Source: Pelodera strongyloides (lineage: Eukaryota > Nematoda > Chromadorea > Rhabditida > Rhabditidae). Taken from it: a stretch of DNA of 64,000 nucleotides. Shown one piece after another: positions 1 to 12,708 of the stretch. The position numbers and the translations under genes are program-made. Where the stretch lies: NCBI GenBank assembly GCA_036852015.1, contig JAANDG010000016.1:372001-436000 (forward strand). Direction: 5' to 3'. The stretch's first letter is position 1. Each line of letters opens with the position of its first letter. The notes beneath the pieces were generated by a model. The model was not told where the DNA came from. It did not search any database and saw only the letters and a program-made list of their open reading frames with translations.

Positions 1-1736
1 CCTCACAATGTGTAAAAAAAAGTTTTCAGGATTTGGAACACAATTTGATGTACAACCGTAATCATAACAATCAGAGGTATGGCCGTAGGCACGTGGTTTT
101 GAAGCAAATTCTGGAAAACTGCACTTACAATACTGAAATGTCTATGCACACAATAGAGCACTGAACAGCATATGTTGCAGAACCATGTGCCATACCGCTT
201 TAAAAGTACAGCTAATTGGCCGATCAGTGTCAATTGCCTGTGTGTGTTGAAGACTGTTTGGAGTGTTGAAAGGGGGTTGTTCTCGAGAGTGTTAGTTACA
301 CATTGCGACATACAAACAATCAAATACAAGGGGGATATTCACGGGAAAAGAGGATGACTAACTAAACACCTACGAACTCATCATATCAGTAGTAAGGTAG
401 CAAATCTCAAAATAATATTCACGCAGATCAATAAAAATTTTAAAATCCTGAGATGGCTATAATTTGGGGGAATTTAACGATTATCCTGAGAGTCGCGCTG
501 ATAAGCGCATGATAGTTTCATGGATATCTTATTAGAGCGATTTATGTGTCCGAAATTATATGCTGTCGAAATTTGCATATCACCCGCGGAAAGCGCAGTC
601 CACAGACATTAATCACCCAGCTGATGGTTGATCGCGTCGTGCTGATAACATATGCAAATTTCCACAGTATGAAGGGGGATGGAACACCTAATATCAATAA
701 AATATTATGTTCTGCAGTATAATATAAACAAAAACGTTTCTTCTTTGATAAAACTTTGGAAGAGCCCAAACGACCGAGAGGACATAAATACTTTCTGTCT
801 ATGTCATCCCACTAAAGCGATAATATTCTATTGTTATCAGATAATCACATAATAGAAAGCACACATACAGCTTTACCGTATTATAAAAATCAAACATCTA
901 ACCCAATATGTGTCAAATGTCATCGGCATTGTCGAGACTCGTCAATTGACATTCATCTGACAATAAACCGGCTGTTGTATCTTTATTATAGCTCCTCCTC
1001 TCATGCAAAAAGAGCATGCCAAAGGGCAACACCTAGAAGCCTTTGTGTTGCATGTATAGATTGTATATATTTGTTAATAATGGTTCACTGGATGCGCAAC
1101 TTTCAGTCTTCTAAACGGCAAATTCGTTAGCAGTGATACAACACATAACATGACATATGCAGAAATCACAACTGCGGCAAAAAATTGACCCGTATCAAAC
1201 TTCCAGTAGTTCCAAAACAAGGTGTATGTGTGTATGTTCTACATACACGACGAGTGACTTGCGGATGTAGCAGACGGCCAGCGTCATCAGTAAAAAAAAA
1301 AGAATGCAGCAAAAACACAACTTGACACGCCACTCCCAAAAACTGTGTTGAATTCACAGCAATAATGACAATTCCCTACCCCCATTAGCGTCCACTTCCA
1401 CCTAATTCCAACTCAACACACCACCAAACAACACACAATGCATTCAGAAGAGTTCATTCATCGGTTGTAAAAGGCTACCATATATGCATTGTACACGTAA
1501 AATAGAGGGAAACCACATCCACCGAGAAGATAGGACAGATTAAGGAGATCATTGCGTTCAAAGGGTAAAAGCTAATAAAACGTGGAAAATATATAATTCA
1601 CAGTAGCCAATACACCAGTAAGATATATTACAGTGCTTCCAAAATGTATGAAAAAAAAGCAAAGAAAGCAAAAATAGTACAATAATGTATAAAAGTCACA
1701 ATCAAAACACAGAGATGACTTTCAAATAGATAAAAA
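1..1736. other. Intergenic stretch, no gene recognised
   Basis: Short open frames occur on both strands but none shows a recognisable domain, consistent codon use or splice-linked continuation. An imperfect inverted repeat with arms near 571-580 and 653-664 (AAATTTGCATAT and its complement) suggests a small foldback element. The 3' untranslated region of the minus-strand NASP gene must lie in the right-hand part, but I could not identify a convincing polyadenylation signal. Confidence 0.6.
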
Positions 1737-4700
1737 TTATGCAGTAGCAGGTTCGGGGGCCGAATTCTCGGTGTCATTCTCCTTGATCTTCTTGGCCTCC
1801 GCCTCAACTGTTGCCGACTCATCGTTAGTAGCGGGCCTCTTCACAGCCTTGCGCACCTGAACAAAAAAAAACATTTAACAATAGAGGACCAAGTTTGACA
1901 AAAGTAAAAGAGCAAGATACATCAATGTAGGTTCCAGAACATATAATTCATGGCAATAGTCTAATCATTAAAGAAAATATACGAAAACAAACACACCTCA
2001 ATAGTATTGGCAGGCTTATCATCAGTGGGAGCGGTGGGAATAGTGGTGAGAACTTCCTTGAGGGACTCGGCCATCTTCTTCTTTGTCTAAAATACAAATA
2101 ATCAGTATTTGTAACATAATCCTATGTATAAACTACAGACTTACTTACATAATAGTGTAGGTTGTTCATGATCACAAAGTAAGCTGAATCAAGTGGATTT
2201 AAGTGCTCGCGATACTACTATCAAAATGATCAGTATTGACAATTGACCCCAAAACAGCCATTGCGTATTTCCTACGATTAATGTCATTAACAACTTCAGA
2301 AAATAACACACCTTAATAGCAAAATAAAAAACGAAAGAAAAGTAAACATGATTTGATTTACCCCATAAGTTCAATAAACCCAAACAAAAGAACGAACCTC
2401 GTCCAATTGCTTTGCACTCTCGAGGGCATCTTCCACCTTGAGTGCGAAGTCGGGCAGCAGTCCTTGCAGGGAAGCAGTCTCATCCTGGATGGCCTTCAGT
2501 TCGTCACCCTCTTTTCCTTCCACCGACTTTTGCAGCTCGGCTAAAGTATATCGAATGCAGATTTTGTTGTGACATTCACCACCGTTACCTTACTAATGAA
2601 GATTCCCACAAAAAAATATCTTATTCACTTGTTTTGCGGTCTACTCATAAATGTTCACAATTCAGCAACCTCAGTTCTGGATTCTGATCATGTAGCAACC
2701 ACAATAAGCAGCGCATCAGATAAGATCACGTGTAGTTTTTTTAAAGAGAAAATAACATCATTGGTTGCTGATGTTGATCATAATAAGTCGCAAGTTAAAG
2801 TAATTCATTAATACAAAGTAAACTCACCAATTTTATCATCAATTGCTTGTTTAGCCTTAGAATAGAAGTCAGCCGCGGGTACAAATTCCTGGTCGAGTTT
2901 GAAAGCGCGGGCGAGGGTGAAGTAGGTCTGGGCAAGGACACGCCCAGTGCATCCGGCCTTGATTTGGATCTCCAAACAAGCATTCAGATCATCGATTGCC
3001 TGAAATGAAAGAGATACTTACCTTGATTACCTTGATGAAATGAAGAAAATCGCTTAAACGGGTAAATGAGCCTCAGTTCTGGATTATGATCACGTAGCAC
3101 CCGCAATATGCAGGGCATCAGATAAGATCAGGTGTAGTGTAAAATTTAATATAACATCATAGGCAATTTCACTTACAAAGTATAAAGCGCACAAGACAAA
3201 AATAGCAGTACCTGCTTAAAGTTCTCATCTTCAATAGAACACTCTCCCAAGTAGAGAAGGACGTCCGCCTTCTTGAGGTCCCATTCAGGACCCTGTTGGC
3301 CATCACAAATCAGACGAGCACGCTGAACAGGCAAATACAAATGAGTTAATATTTAATGCTGATATGAAAACAAGCACCATCAGTGAAAAGGTTTGTGGTG
3401 CATATGAAACAATCGCAACCAATGGTTCACTGTTCACTTGCTGTCAGTTCAGTCTCCAAACATAAATCTTGAAAATAAGACCATTGTGAGAGTATCACAA
3501 CCAAAGCTACCCACCTCGAGTACCTCCCAAGCCAGTTGAATGGAGGATGGCTCCTCGTCATCCGCGCCCTCCTCCTCTTCTCCCTCTCCCTCGCCGGCCT
3601 CCTCACTCTCCATCTTTTCACCATCACCATTCTCCTCCTTCTCTGCATCAGCGGCAGCCTCCTCACCATTAATTGCTTCTAAACAATTCAGAGTTATTTC
3701 ACGCAGTGGGAGATAAACAAATCAGTCGCGGCTCAAGAGCGAGCGTGTTGTTATGTTCATTTTATAAAAGGATACTTCAATACACGCACATCGTTAGCTT
3801 CCATGTGTTATTCAAGATACAGGAACGGAAAGCCAAAACCCACAAGTGAATGCATGCAAGCCAAAAACAACCGCACACCGCACAACGTTGTTTCAAAATG
3901 TGAAAAGACGATACATTAGCTGCAGATTGTGTTACATGGTCAGCAATCGAATACGCATAAAGCATACCGGCTTCCGAATCCGACTTCTTTTCAGTTTGAG
4001 CTTCGGCCTCATCCTTTTTGTCTTCAGCCTCTGCCTCTTCAGAAGGTTCCTCTGCTGTTTCAGGGACAGGGGTAGCATTAGTTTCGGTGGTTGCTGGATC
4101 ATCAGACTGCGCTGTAGTCGTGGTTTCAGGAGTTGCATCAGTTGCGACTTCAGTCTCAGTCTCATCCTTGGCGGCATCCCCCTTCCCCTTCTCCAGTTCT
4201 TCGGCATTCTCTGCAAGAGCTTCGTCAACCTTCTCCCGAATTTCCTCACGTTCTTCTTCTGAACAAAATGTGAACGTAAATTATGCAAAACTAAGGATAT
4301 AACTCGTATTGCGAGATCTGTTGACAAACTTGAATTGTGTAGATAGATAGTGTGCAGAATAAAACAACGGTGAATCACTACGACTAAATGGAATATGGCG
4401 TATCTTTATTATCAGTTCAACATATTTCCAGCAATGAGAAAGGAGGGCGTATTTCAGACTCAGAATCGATGAATCGACAATCTCAAAACTTGTGCGCCCT
4501 CGTACCTTGAGCTTTCATATGCGTTATTAAAATACAGTCTACATCACGAGATCGTTTTCGTTACCAACATTAGCAATTATTTTGGAATTACAGGAAATAA
4601 TACCTGTGAGCGTGTCCGGATTTTCGACTTCGATATTATTACCCTCTGCCGAAGTTTCTTCATTTACTGCATCGTCATTCTCTTCTTCGTTTTCTTCCTC

Positions 4701-5414
4701 AATGGGCATATCCTGTAATAATAAAAAATTTGGAGCAATGGTCCTATACCTTAAAATAAATAAGGGCACCACAAATAAATAAGGGCATGAATACCGTGTA
4801 AAGGGAGAATAGTTCCATTCAATTTATATAATTTCAAAATCGTGCGTTATATGTTGCACATCCTACCCCCAAATGAAAAGTAATTACATTAGTTATTAGT
4901 TAAACCGAAAACAACTACCTACCTTCATTGCATGCTTAAGAACATCGTCCTCAGCACGACCAATTTCGAGCAGGGCCTTTCCGTAATAGAAGTGCGAGTC
5001 AAAAGCCTCGGGGGCGCTCGGGCCATAAACTTCGACGCTGAATAATAAAAAGATAAACGTAAGTCGAAGTTTACTTGATTGTTATTACGATACGAAACAG
5101 GAACTACCAAATAAAACAGAAAATAAAAGAGCACAATAACTTATGTTTGCTTCCTTACCAATATCGAGCAGCGTCGCCCAGCTTCTCAGCTGCACGCTCG
5201 AAGTCCCCGGCTATGTAATCCCGCTTTCCCTCAGCAAACAATGTTGGCACCTGTGTCTTCATTCTAAAATATCACAAGATGGGAAAATAGAAACACATCA
5301 GCATAAACACATCAGCACACAACGGGCAAATAATAAAACTTACTCGTCAATCGACAGTTGAGAGGACTTCACCTCAACAGGCGACGCAGTGGTTTCAGTG
5401 CTGAGGGCGACCAT
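1737..5414 (-). CDS. NASP: NASP-like (N1/N2, SHNi-TPR) histone chaperone, 11 exons
   Basis: Coding exons, 5' to 3' on the minus strand: 5414-5344, 5263-5159, 5037-4923, 4712-4604, 4258-3968, 3678-3515, 3322-3212, 2999-2828, 2540-2398, 2086-1997, 1856-1737. Frames join without a break to give about 496 residues. Seen: an N-terminal TPR ([19 protein letters not shown], then [18 protein letters not shown]), a long Glu/Asp-rich insertion (about residues 100-280), then IQLAWEVLE, two or three more TPR-like helices ([38 protein letters not shown]), a coiled helix and a C-terminal basic nuclear localisation motif (VRKAVKRP...AKKIK). This order is that of NASP, which binds H3-H4 and linker histones through interrupted TPRs and supplies histones in the nucleus. 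The start ATG at 5414 is the first in frame. It is divergent to the TMEM42-like gene. Length is between short somatic and long testicular vertebrate isoforms. Identification is strong; exact splice sites were read by eye. Confidence 0.93.
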
Positions 5415-5868
5415 CCTGCTGAAATATAACAATGTACACCAGCCAAAGAGAATCACCACATCGAAAAGAGTTATCACGACGAAACAAAAAAAACTGGTTC
5501 CGCTGTTTCGAAACCGTCATGTAACGTGGCTACATGGGAAGGACGGATCCTATAAACAAACAGAAGCTAGAATACAACGTGAACTGAGAAAGATCATAGC
5601 AATTATACGCAATTATTTGGACACATTTTGAGGTCGTGGATGTCGATGGTGCATGCACGCGCGCGCAAATTCGCGCAAATTTTTGAACGACCGAAATTTC
5701 CCGCAATTTCTTTTCCGTTGTGTACGGTACTTTATCCAACAATCAGCCTATCAAGTCTGCGGTAAGCGCCGTTTCTGTTTTTTTTTTTCATTTTGTTATT
5801 TGCCATAAAATGGTCCCTCTCCCTAATACTACGTTTTTGCTTAGTGTTAAATTTTTATTCTTTAGCTA
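5415..5868. promoter_or_regulatory. Divergent intergenic region shared by NASP-like and TMEM42-like genes
   Basis: About 450 bp separates two start codons pointing away from each other, so promoter elements for both genes should lie here. No TATA box or known factor site can be assigned with confidence. A TTTAG acceptor-like site at 5861-5865 directly precedes the TMEM42-like ATG, suggesting a trans-splice or 5'-UTR intron acceptor. Confidence 0.45.
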
Positions 5869-7091
5869 ATGTTACCCTCTGCTGAGGTAATGCTTGCAAT
5901 ATTTGCTGGGTTTAGTGCTGCTGGAGGTGCCATTTCTAGCAAATTGGCATTCCAAACATATTCCTGGGAGTCAAATCCTTCGGTATGTATGATATTATAC
6001 GGTTATACCTTTTGTCAATGCTAGAACTAAACTCATTCATCCGATTTTTAGTGGCAAATTCACACGGTTATTTGGTAATTAGTAAGTGCAAAACAATAGC
6101 TTACTGTAACAGAGATTTTTCGTGTTACAGAGTGATATTAGAATGCTAGAAATTCCAAGATTTTTTAGTGAGGTTGAGTGTTTGGAATCCGGAACTGAAA
6201 GAGAGAGAGAGAGAGAAGTTATCTTTTCATCCCGGATATTATGCATCCTGTCCATCAATACATCTTCGACGATATCTGTATTGTTAATCAATATCGTATA
6301 TTTTAGGTGGTTTGCTGTTTTGTAGCGCTATTCGTCATATGTAACGTTCTAATGTGGTGGGCCTTCACAAAATCTCTATCACTATCCAATTCTACAGTTC
6401 GTGTAAGATAATACATTTTATAGAAATACACATATGCAACAAAATCAAACATCGAAACCAGAAGATAAGTAAGCATAATTGTGGAAAGGGAAACACAATT
6501 CAATCGTTTCCATAGCTCGACGAAATGTTATGCTATGCTAGAAGGCGTGACTTAGGGAATCTATTCGGTCTATTCCCTAGGGCAAGTCTAAGAGTACCCC
6601 AAACCTGAAGTGTCCAGGTGATTCGTTTGTATAATAAACCCTCGTTTCAGCCACTGGCAATCAACACGGGAACAAACTTCATTGTGTCGGTGAGAAACCA
6701 TTTACAAATAGATTAATTTGATGACCTGATGATAGTAGTAAAGTTACTTAGGATTGTTTTGTGCCTAGCCTAGCTTTACAATTACGCGACAAACCTGCAC
6801 AAAAAAGCACATTATTCAATATTGCAAGTTTATTGTGACGCGTCAATATATATAACCAATATATGAACTTTTTGATGGTTCGAGGAAAATTTTGATGAGT
6901 ACTTTCTCAGACAGAACATGGATTATTTATCTTTCCTTCAGGGTCTGGCCGGTTATGCAATCTTCGGTGAATCGATTTCCTTTACTTGGTCGTGTGGACT
7001 ATTTTTGATCCTCACAGGAACCACCATTATTCTTACGGACAAGAAAGAAGAAAGAAGTATTGAAAGTGAAAAGACTAGAAAGAATGAATAA
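5869..7091 (+). CDS. TMEM42: TMEM42-like (EamA/DMT-fold) membrane protein, 4 exons
   Basis: Exons 5869-5982, 6307-6402, 6651-6689 and 6942-7091, all phase 0, encode 132 residues. Seen: four hydrophobic segments, with an N-terminal AIFAGFSAAGGAISSKLAF helix, a VVCCFVALFVICNVLMWWAF helix, a short NTGTNFIVSGLAGYAIFGES segment and a C-terminal LFLILTGTTIIL helix followed by a charged tail (DKKEERS...). The pattern of a Gly/Ala-rich helix ending in SAKLAF-like residues, an LMW motif, a TGTNF-GYxxxGE motif and a final leucine-rich helix matches TMEM42, a single EamA-type half of a drug/metabolite transporter; its substrate is not known. Upstream ATG at 5812 is blocked by an in-frame stop, so 5869 is chosen. 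Length matches the family (about 130-160 aa). Confidence 0.88.
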
Positions 7092-7097
7092 AGTGCC

Positions 7098-7103
7098 AAT
7101 AAA
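7098..7103 (+). terminator. Polyadenylation signal AATAAA of the TMEM42-like gene
   Basis: AATAAA begins seven bases after the stop codon, the usual type of cleavage signal for a compact 3' UTR. Confidence 0.6.
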
Positions 7104-8702
7104 GAATATTTATTTTCATCCTTGCTTATGCACACACATAATCATCACAAATAATTATTATCGGTATATAAAGTCAAAAGATACAAATTAGTTCTCAAAA
7201 AAAATCAGGTGTTTTGGTGCAGTCGCTCCGAGGCTCCGAGGTCCGGGAAACCCCCGGCGAAGAACCAAAAAGGCCCAAAATACACACACAAAATTCACTG
7301 TTTTAAAGGGAATATGTATGCCCTTTTTGAAGTTAAGCTGTATTAATAGAATGTGTATTCCTCAATAAGGAAACAACAACAAAAATTGTTAAAAGTTTCC
7401 CATTTAAAAGAAAATGATTTCCAAAGTTCACCTTTTCCATAGTAAACGCGTTTACTGCCACCCTGGCTTACACGGCAGGTCTGATGGAGAAAAAAATTAG
7501 CGTGTGTGCATACATCGGCATATAGCTTGCAACAGCGACATATTTGCATACAAATGAGAATATTCGAATTTACATATTCAGTCGCCTACTTAAATTCATG
7601 TATCGTGTGGAAACTCTAGTTTCGCAGTTGTTTTGCTCATTTTGAGTGCCTACATATTCCCTTTAACAACCGGGGGGTTTTTATTTCGCCACGAAAGTTC
7701 ATTCCAGCCGAATGTTTTTGTATTCCACAGTTTCTTACGTCAATGCGTTGAGATCCATTAATCCATTTGCCGTATATAATTTCAAGCCTCATGTGATGAT
7801 TCGGCAACTATAGGCATACCACGAAACGGTCACATTCTTTAGAAACAAAGTGCAAAACGTTCCTGGCACACCTTTGGCCCACCATGAGCGGGCGGCGGGT
7901 GTGCCGCACACTGTCGGCTAGGCTCAATGCCAGTTCCCTGGTTTTGTGCCCACCTCCTCTTGGAACTATGCTGAAGCGGTCATTGTCGCCTCAATTCCTC
8001 AATTTAACATAATGATAATGATGATGACGTTTGATTTGAGTTTACCTCCCGAATTTTTTTTAACTATATGTACCAAAAGGGGTATGATAGCTAGTAAAAC
8101 AAACACTGTTTACAATGAGGTCTGCAATTTGGCTAATGCCCACATAAGGAAGTAAGAGCTTTTATGTTTTCGCCACGTGACCTCATTAATGGTAACTTAA
8201 ACTGACTTGTAGAGGACAACTACTGGCCCTTCCAGTACATAGTCACTTTTGAAGTGTCGGTTCCCTTGGTGTAATTTGAAGAAGGTTTCTTTCCTTGTGA
8301 GAGGGTCCTCGTGATTTTCTTTATCTGTAAGCGAACTCGAAAACTATTTTTTTTTTAGTGGAAAGACTCCCAAGGCGAAGATCTGAAAAATATAAAACTA
8401 GATAAGAAGAGTGTACTACCCTCCTTACAATTAGCCTAAAGAATGTGACGAGTCGACGCCCACTACTACGGGGAACATTGATGGCACGAGGCAAAAAGAA
8501 GAAGAAACGCCTATATGCCGCCGCAAAACACTTTCAGCTTATAGCCATAAGCTCGGCCAGACTTTTACCGCGCCGGTACGATCTCCAATCGGATCGTAAG
8601 CACAGGGCATGAACCACAACTCGCGGCAAAATGATCGCTAGCAGGAAAACAATCGGTCTGGTTCTGTTGATACTTTTATCATAAACCAGGTATATAGCTG
8701 TC

Positions 8703-8877
8703 AAAGCGAACTTCCGGCCGGTTTTTGAACCACATCGAGTAGACCAGCATTCTTATGCAGCTCATCCAAATAAATATAAATTATAATAAAAAAGCGAGCT
8801 AAATTCGAGCAAATTAACATAAATATCTAAGGATTCACTTATCCACGATGCGTTTCAAAAACCGGCCGGTATTTCTT
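8703..8877. repeat. MITE-like element, CCGGCCGGTTTTTGAA family
   Basis: Inverted ends of about 25 bp (CCGGCCGGTTTTTGAA and TTCAAAAACCGGCCGG) enclose about 130 bp of AT-rich sequence. Related copies are at 20332-20509, 26790-26968 and 54179-54358, and a partial one lies near 59293-59420. No coding capacity. Confidence 0.65.
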
Positions 8878-9689
8878 TCCTTTCACTAAACCTCGCCGTG
8901 CCCCTAGTATCGAACGTAGCCAACTATGATTTTCTTGCAAAGGTTTCACTTTTTTGTGGTTGCAAGTATCTCTTATATTATAAATGAAACACTGAGCCCT
9001 AGTCATTCGGCTTCGAAACATCGTGTTTCACGGAGATAAGCACCCTCATTTTCCGAAGCATACTGCTTACATTTTCTGTGGTGTAAATTTATGAATGACG
9101 CAAAACATCCCTCCTGTGCTTTTTATAGGGATACTTTTCCCCAGGAACATAAAACATTCTAACAAGTGCAGTCTTTTTGCGATAGCAACAAAAGACCGCA
9201 GATGTGGAAAAAAACGAAGTCAGATAAGAGAGACCTGTACCGTAATCTTCTATTAGGCTAAAGAAGAAAAATGTCACGAGGCGGCAGTTCCTAAAGGGCA
9301 TAAAGATAGTCCCAGCTAAAGATATTCCTTCCAATTAAAGAGTGTGCTTCAAAAGGCATGTTTGTTGAAAACATCATCAACTTTCGATAAAAGGATATCA
9401 ATGAGCACTTAATTTTAGTGAGCCTCCTCCTTTAAATTTTATAGAGGATACTTTTTCATCGTAGAGTAAAAATAAATTAAGTTGCCTTTTCTTCACTTGT
9501 AGTCGACTCTAGTCATAAAATTTTCCAAAATGACCAACTAAAAACGTTAAGATGTCTCCTTATCGCTTGATTTCTAAACCGTGGAAGAAGCGCCGTATAT
9601 AAGTTTCTGGGAGGTCGGCAACTTCATTCTCCGCCTTGTTTTTTATTATCAGCCTTACTGTAATGATTGCTAGAGGGAGCTCCTGTATT

Positions 9690-9900
9690 AAAGGGAGAGG
9701 CCCACGAGAAAACAAGTCTTTCTTAATTTACTCGCACAGAATGTCCGGAATTTCAGAAATGTTACTGTGAAAACCGCATTTCTTTACGCCTAGAACTCAG
9801 AAACAAAGAAATGCGGTTTTCGCAGTAACATTTATGAAATTCGGGATATTCTGTGCAAGTAAATCGTGGAAAACTTTTTTCTCGTGGGCCTCGACCCTTT
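9690..9900. repeat. MITE-like foldback element, AAAGGGAGAGGCCCACGAG family
   Basis: Long inverted arms begin AAAGGGAGAGGCCCACGAG and return as the complement at the right end, both containing a GAATGTCCGGAATTTCAG-like block and GAAAACCGCATTTC. A second, longer copy occupies 27700-28154. Non-autonomous DNA transposon is the likeliest origin. Confidence 0.65.
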
Positions 9901-10078
9901 GACTACATGTTCCTGTGGAACAATGGTGTCACTAGCCCGTGCGATGTTCATGAATTATAATTTTACATTTAGATGTTGTTTTCAGATTTCTCTGCCATAT
10001 TTGGCATTCAACCCATGTCATATTGTGTCTGCACAGATATTACATTAACTTGTCATATGTTATAAAAAGTTACATTTC

Positions 10079-10080
10079 AG
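10079..10080 (+). promoter_or_regulatory. Putative trans-splice or 5'-UTR intron acceptor
   Basis: TTACATTTCAG ends 12 bases before the ATG at 10093. A strong acceptor this close to a start codon suggests spliced-leader addition or a 5'-UTR intron. The same arrangement is seen at four other starts in the window. Confidence 0.45.
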
Positions 10081-10092
10081 AAGAGCTAGATT

Positions 10093-12708
10093 ATGGCTGA
10101 CGAGATACCAAACACCGATGTCTCACAGGATGGTAATCGAAATGTGGGGTAAGTCTTGCGAAGGCCATCCTTTGGTAAATTGACTTCATATAATCCCACT
10201 GTCAGTTTGAGCTGTGGATAGTGGAAAAGGATTGAATGCCTCTGTTCTGGATGGAGAAGTCCCCCAGGGAGAATCTGTATTCGTTGGTCAAAAATTAACT
10301 ACTCACAATCAGCTGTTTTTTAAACTGTGCAGGTTTACATTGCTGTATGTACACCGCGTGAGAAGCTGAGCCTCTTGAATGTGCTCAGCCTGTGCGTGTT
10401 TTCTCTCTTTTCATGTTAATTTATATTTGCTACTGCTTTTCGTTTTCTAAATAAAGAGTTTAATATATATGTACAAGCCAGTTCCGCTCACCGAGTTATT
10501 AATGTTAGTACTTATGACAGATGTGGGTATACTACTACATTTTTTGATCATAAATGTTGTTGCGAGTTGGGTGATATGGATGTGCAAGTGAACAGTAATC
10601 ATGAAAACACAAAAATTGCAGAAATATACATGCACTGGTGGTTTCTAATGATACTGGAACTTATTGATTTTCAGCAATGACTCCGGAGGATTTGAAGTAG
10701 TGTGCGTGGCTGGAGTGGTGGATGATCCGACAGATGCAAAGGAAGTGAGGGAAAAAATTATATACTGCATGACAACTGTTAGTAGTACTCTATGCAGTCT
10801 ATGCTACATTATGTAATGTCCTTTATGAAATGATCATTTTACCACCTGCAGTTTTGATGCCCAATACCGCAAGCTAGACAGGTTTTTTAACCCTTAATTC
10901 ATAATTAATACGGCGATATCATGCCCAAAAGTAATTACTATCAACTTATTTTCCATTCAGGCAGCATTTGGAGTGCACTGGCCTGGCCATCCTCTCGATG
11001 ACTGCAGCGGCCGCATAAGTGGATTTCCAAGCAAGCTGAGGGCAGAGCTCTGTGGTGCTATCCATGCCATTGAGACGGTACTAGGTTTAGCAAAACACTT
11101 GTAAAATTTAATACTTACACAATTTCAAACTTTTCTCCTCTATATAATAAGATGACAACCTTACCTTCAGGCTCAACAATCTGGAATCAGAAAACTGTGT
11201 GTCTACAGCGAATCTGATTACTTGTGTGACTTACAACTAAATGAGGTGACTACACTGACAGCGGATTTGAGCATTGCAGGTGAGCTTCATGGGAATTCTT
11301 TGGAAAGTAAAATTATTGAAATGTCCCACTCTATCTTTTCTCCTACACTCTATAACACTAACCATTTCTATGTTGTCTGCTTGGCATGACGGTAATATGA
11401 AAGTCCATTTTGCTTTGAATTTCAAAGGTTGATAAATTGCGGGTTTGTACCCTATTTTGAGTATTTACTGTAATGTTTTGAAAAAAAAAAAAGAGAAAAA
11501 CATTTAGAAAACACCAACGAAAAAAGTACTTGGACATATACGCCACAAAAATAAACCATATTTACCGTTTTGTATGCTAAACGCAATTCCTGTGCCCCGA
11601 CCCCCTCCTAATCCCTAATTTAGCCTCTCTTATCTTAGGGCACTCTGGTAAACGTGTGTGAAAATTAAGTCATTGGTTAGTTACGTGGTTCCTTACAAAA
11701 ATTAAATTCTTCCTAGATTTTATAGCCACTATATCGCACATATTATTATGAATAGTTATGGGGTTTCAAGTTTCAATGTTTGCCAAAAACGTGCGTTTTG
11801 CTTCCAAATATCAAACAGTCATTTCGGGTGCAAGTGAAATGTTGGCTTATTTGTGGATCTGAGACATTGTGGGTGGTCTCGAGACACAGACTCGACGGCT
11901 TCGCAGTTCACCTTCTTACTGCATCAATTTGTGTGTCGTGCATATTCCAGTAATGTTGAGAATAAGTCTTTCCTAATACTTTTGCATTTCCACTGAATTT
12001 ACCCTGTACGCAATTATCAGTGTCAGCGGAGCATTCTAGTTTGGACAGTTTTGGCTAGTGCGTCACTGCACTCTCATTAATTACCCTGTCGTCATAATTG
12101 ACAGAGTGCACCCTGTGGTCTTTTTTTACAGGGACGCACTTCGCGATCGTCCGTTTGTCCTTTTATGTGTGTGTGTGAAGAGTGAAAGTGTGAAAAATTC
12201 AATGATTCGAACTGGCGTCTCGGCTAGTTACGATCTGTAATAAATTCCCAAGGGAAAACTCGTGTGACAAACCAGAATAATATGGAAAAATAACCAAACA
12301 AACTATTTTTTTCTTGAGCCTGACCCTTTAAGATAATACAACGGACACCGGGGTTCCTGCACCTGAACTTGTGGTTAGAGGAGAGGAGATAGCTGAGGAA
12401 AGCTCGGACGGCGAGGAAGTGAAGGATGAGGACGAGGACGAGGAGTACGCGGAAGAGTCCGATTCGGAAGAAGACGAAGAAGACGAAGTCATCGAGATCG
12501 ATGAGAATGAGCTGAACGTGGACCTCATTGAGAAAATCAATAAGCTCCGGAAGGAAACAATTGTGAGTCAAATGTTTTGTAACAATGCAACCGTCATTAT
12601 CTGATTTTATTGATTGATTTACGTGAGTAAACGATTGATTTCGCAGGTGAAGTTTAAACGAGAAGAAAGTGGAGAATCCGAACGTCTTGCTAAAGAGGGA
12701 CTGAAAAA
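10093..12708 (+). other. RNase H-like domain 1, degenerate, with acidic insertion
   Basis: Six exons. Strand 1 (FEVVCVAGVV) lacks the first catalytic Asp. The Glu site is kept (LRAELCGAIHAIET). The third site reads VYSESDYL, Glu where TDS is usual, and the last site reads GESERLAKEG, Glu for Asp in the ADRLA motif. Exon 12333-12562 carries an insertion of about 60 residues dominated by Glu and Asp before the NELNVDLIEKINKLRKETI helix. The exon at 12647 runs either into a TAA at 12710 (giving a stand-alone 215-aa protein) or splices at AAAAA|GTAAGC in phase 2 to domain 2. The stop lies inside the donor consensus, so splicing is preferred. Confidence 0.7.

Larger units (their letters stand above)
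7104..10080. repeat. Gene-free interval made largely of foldback/MITE-like elements
   Basis: No coding exon was recognised. Visible units: about 7294-7672, bounded by AAAGGGAATATGTA-type inverted ends and related to 19196-19870; about 8703-8877, with GAACTTCCGGCCGGTTTTTG ends; part of a third family near 9320-9440 ending GAGCCTCCTCCTTTAAA; and 9690-9900. The last bases (TTACATTTCAG ending at 10080) form a good 3' splice or trans-splice acceptor for the gene that follows. Confidence 0.55.

Noticed and set aside
3..357. Overlapping ORFs at the window start
   Set aside because: Both strands are open with no recognisable motif; insufficient evidence for a gene.
3846..4378. Long plus- and minus-frame ORFs opposite or overlapping the NASP exons
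   Set aside because: They are shadows of the Glu/Asp-rich exon; antisense Ser/Phe-rich frames are expected from GAA/GAG/GAT codons.
12224..12571. Minus-strand Ser-rich frames
   Set aside because: Complement of the acidic insertion exon of RNase H-like domain 1.
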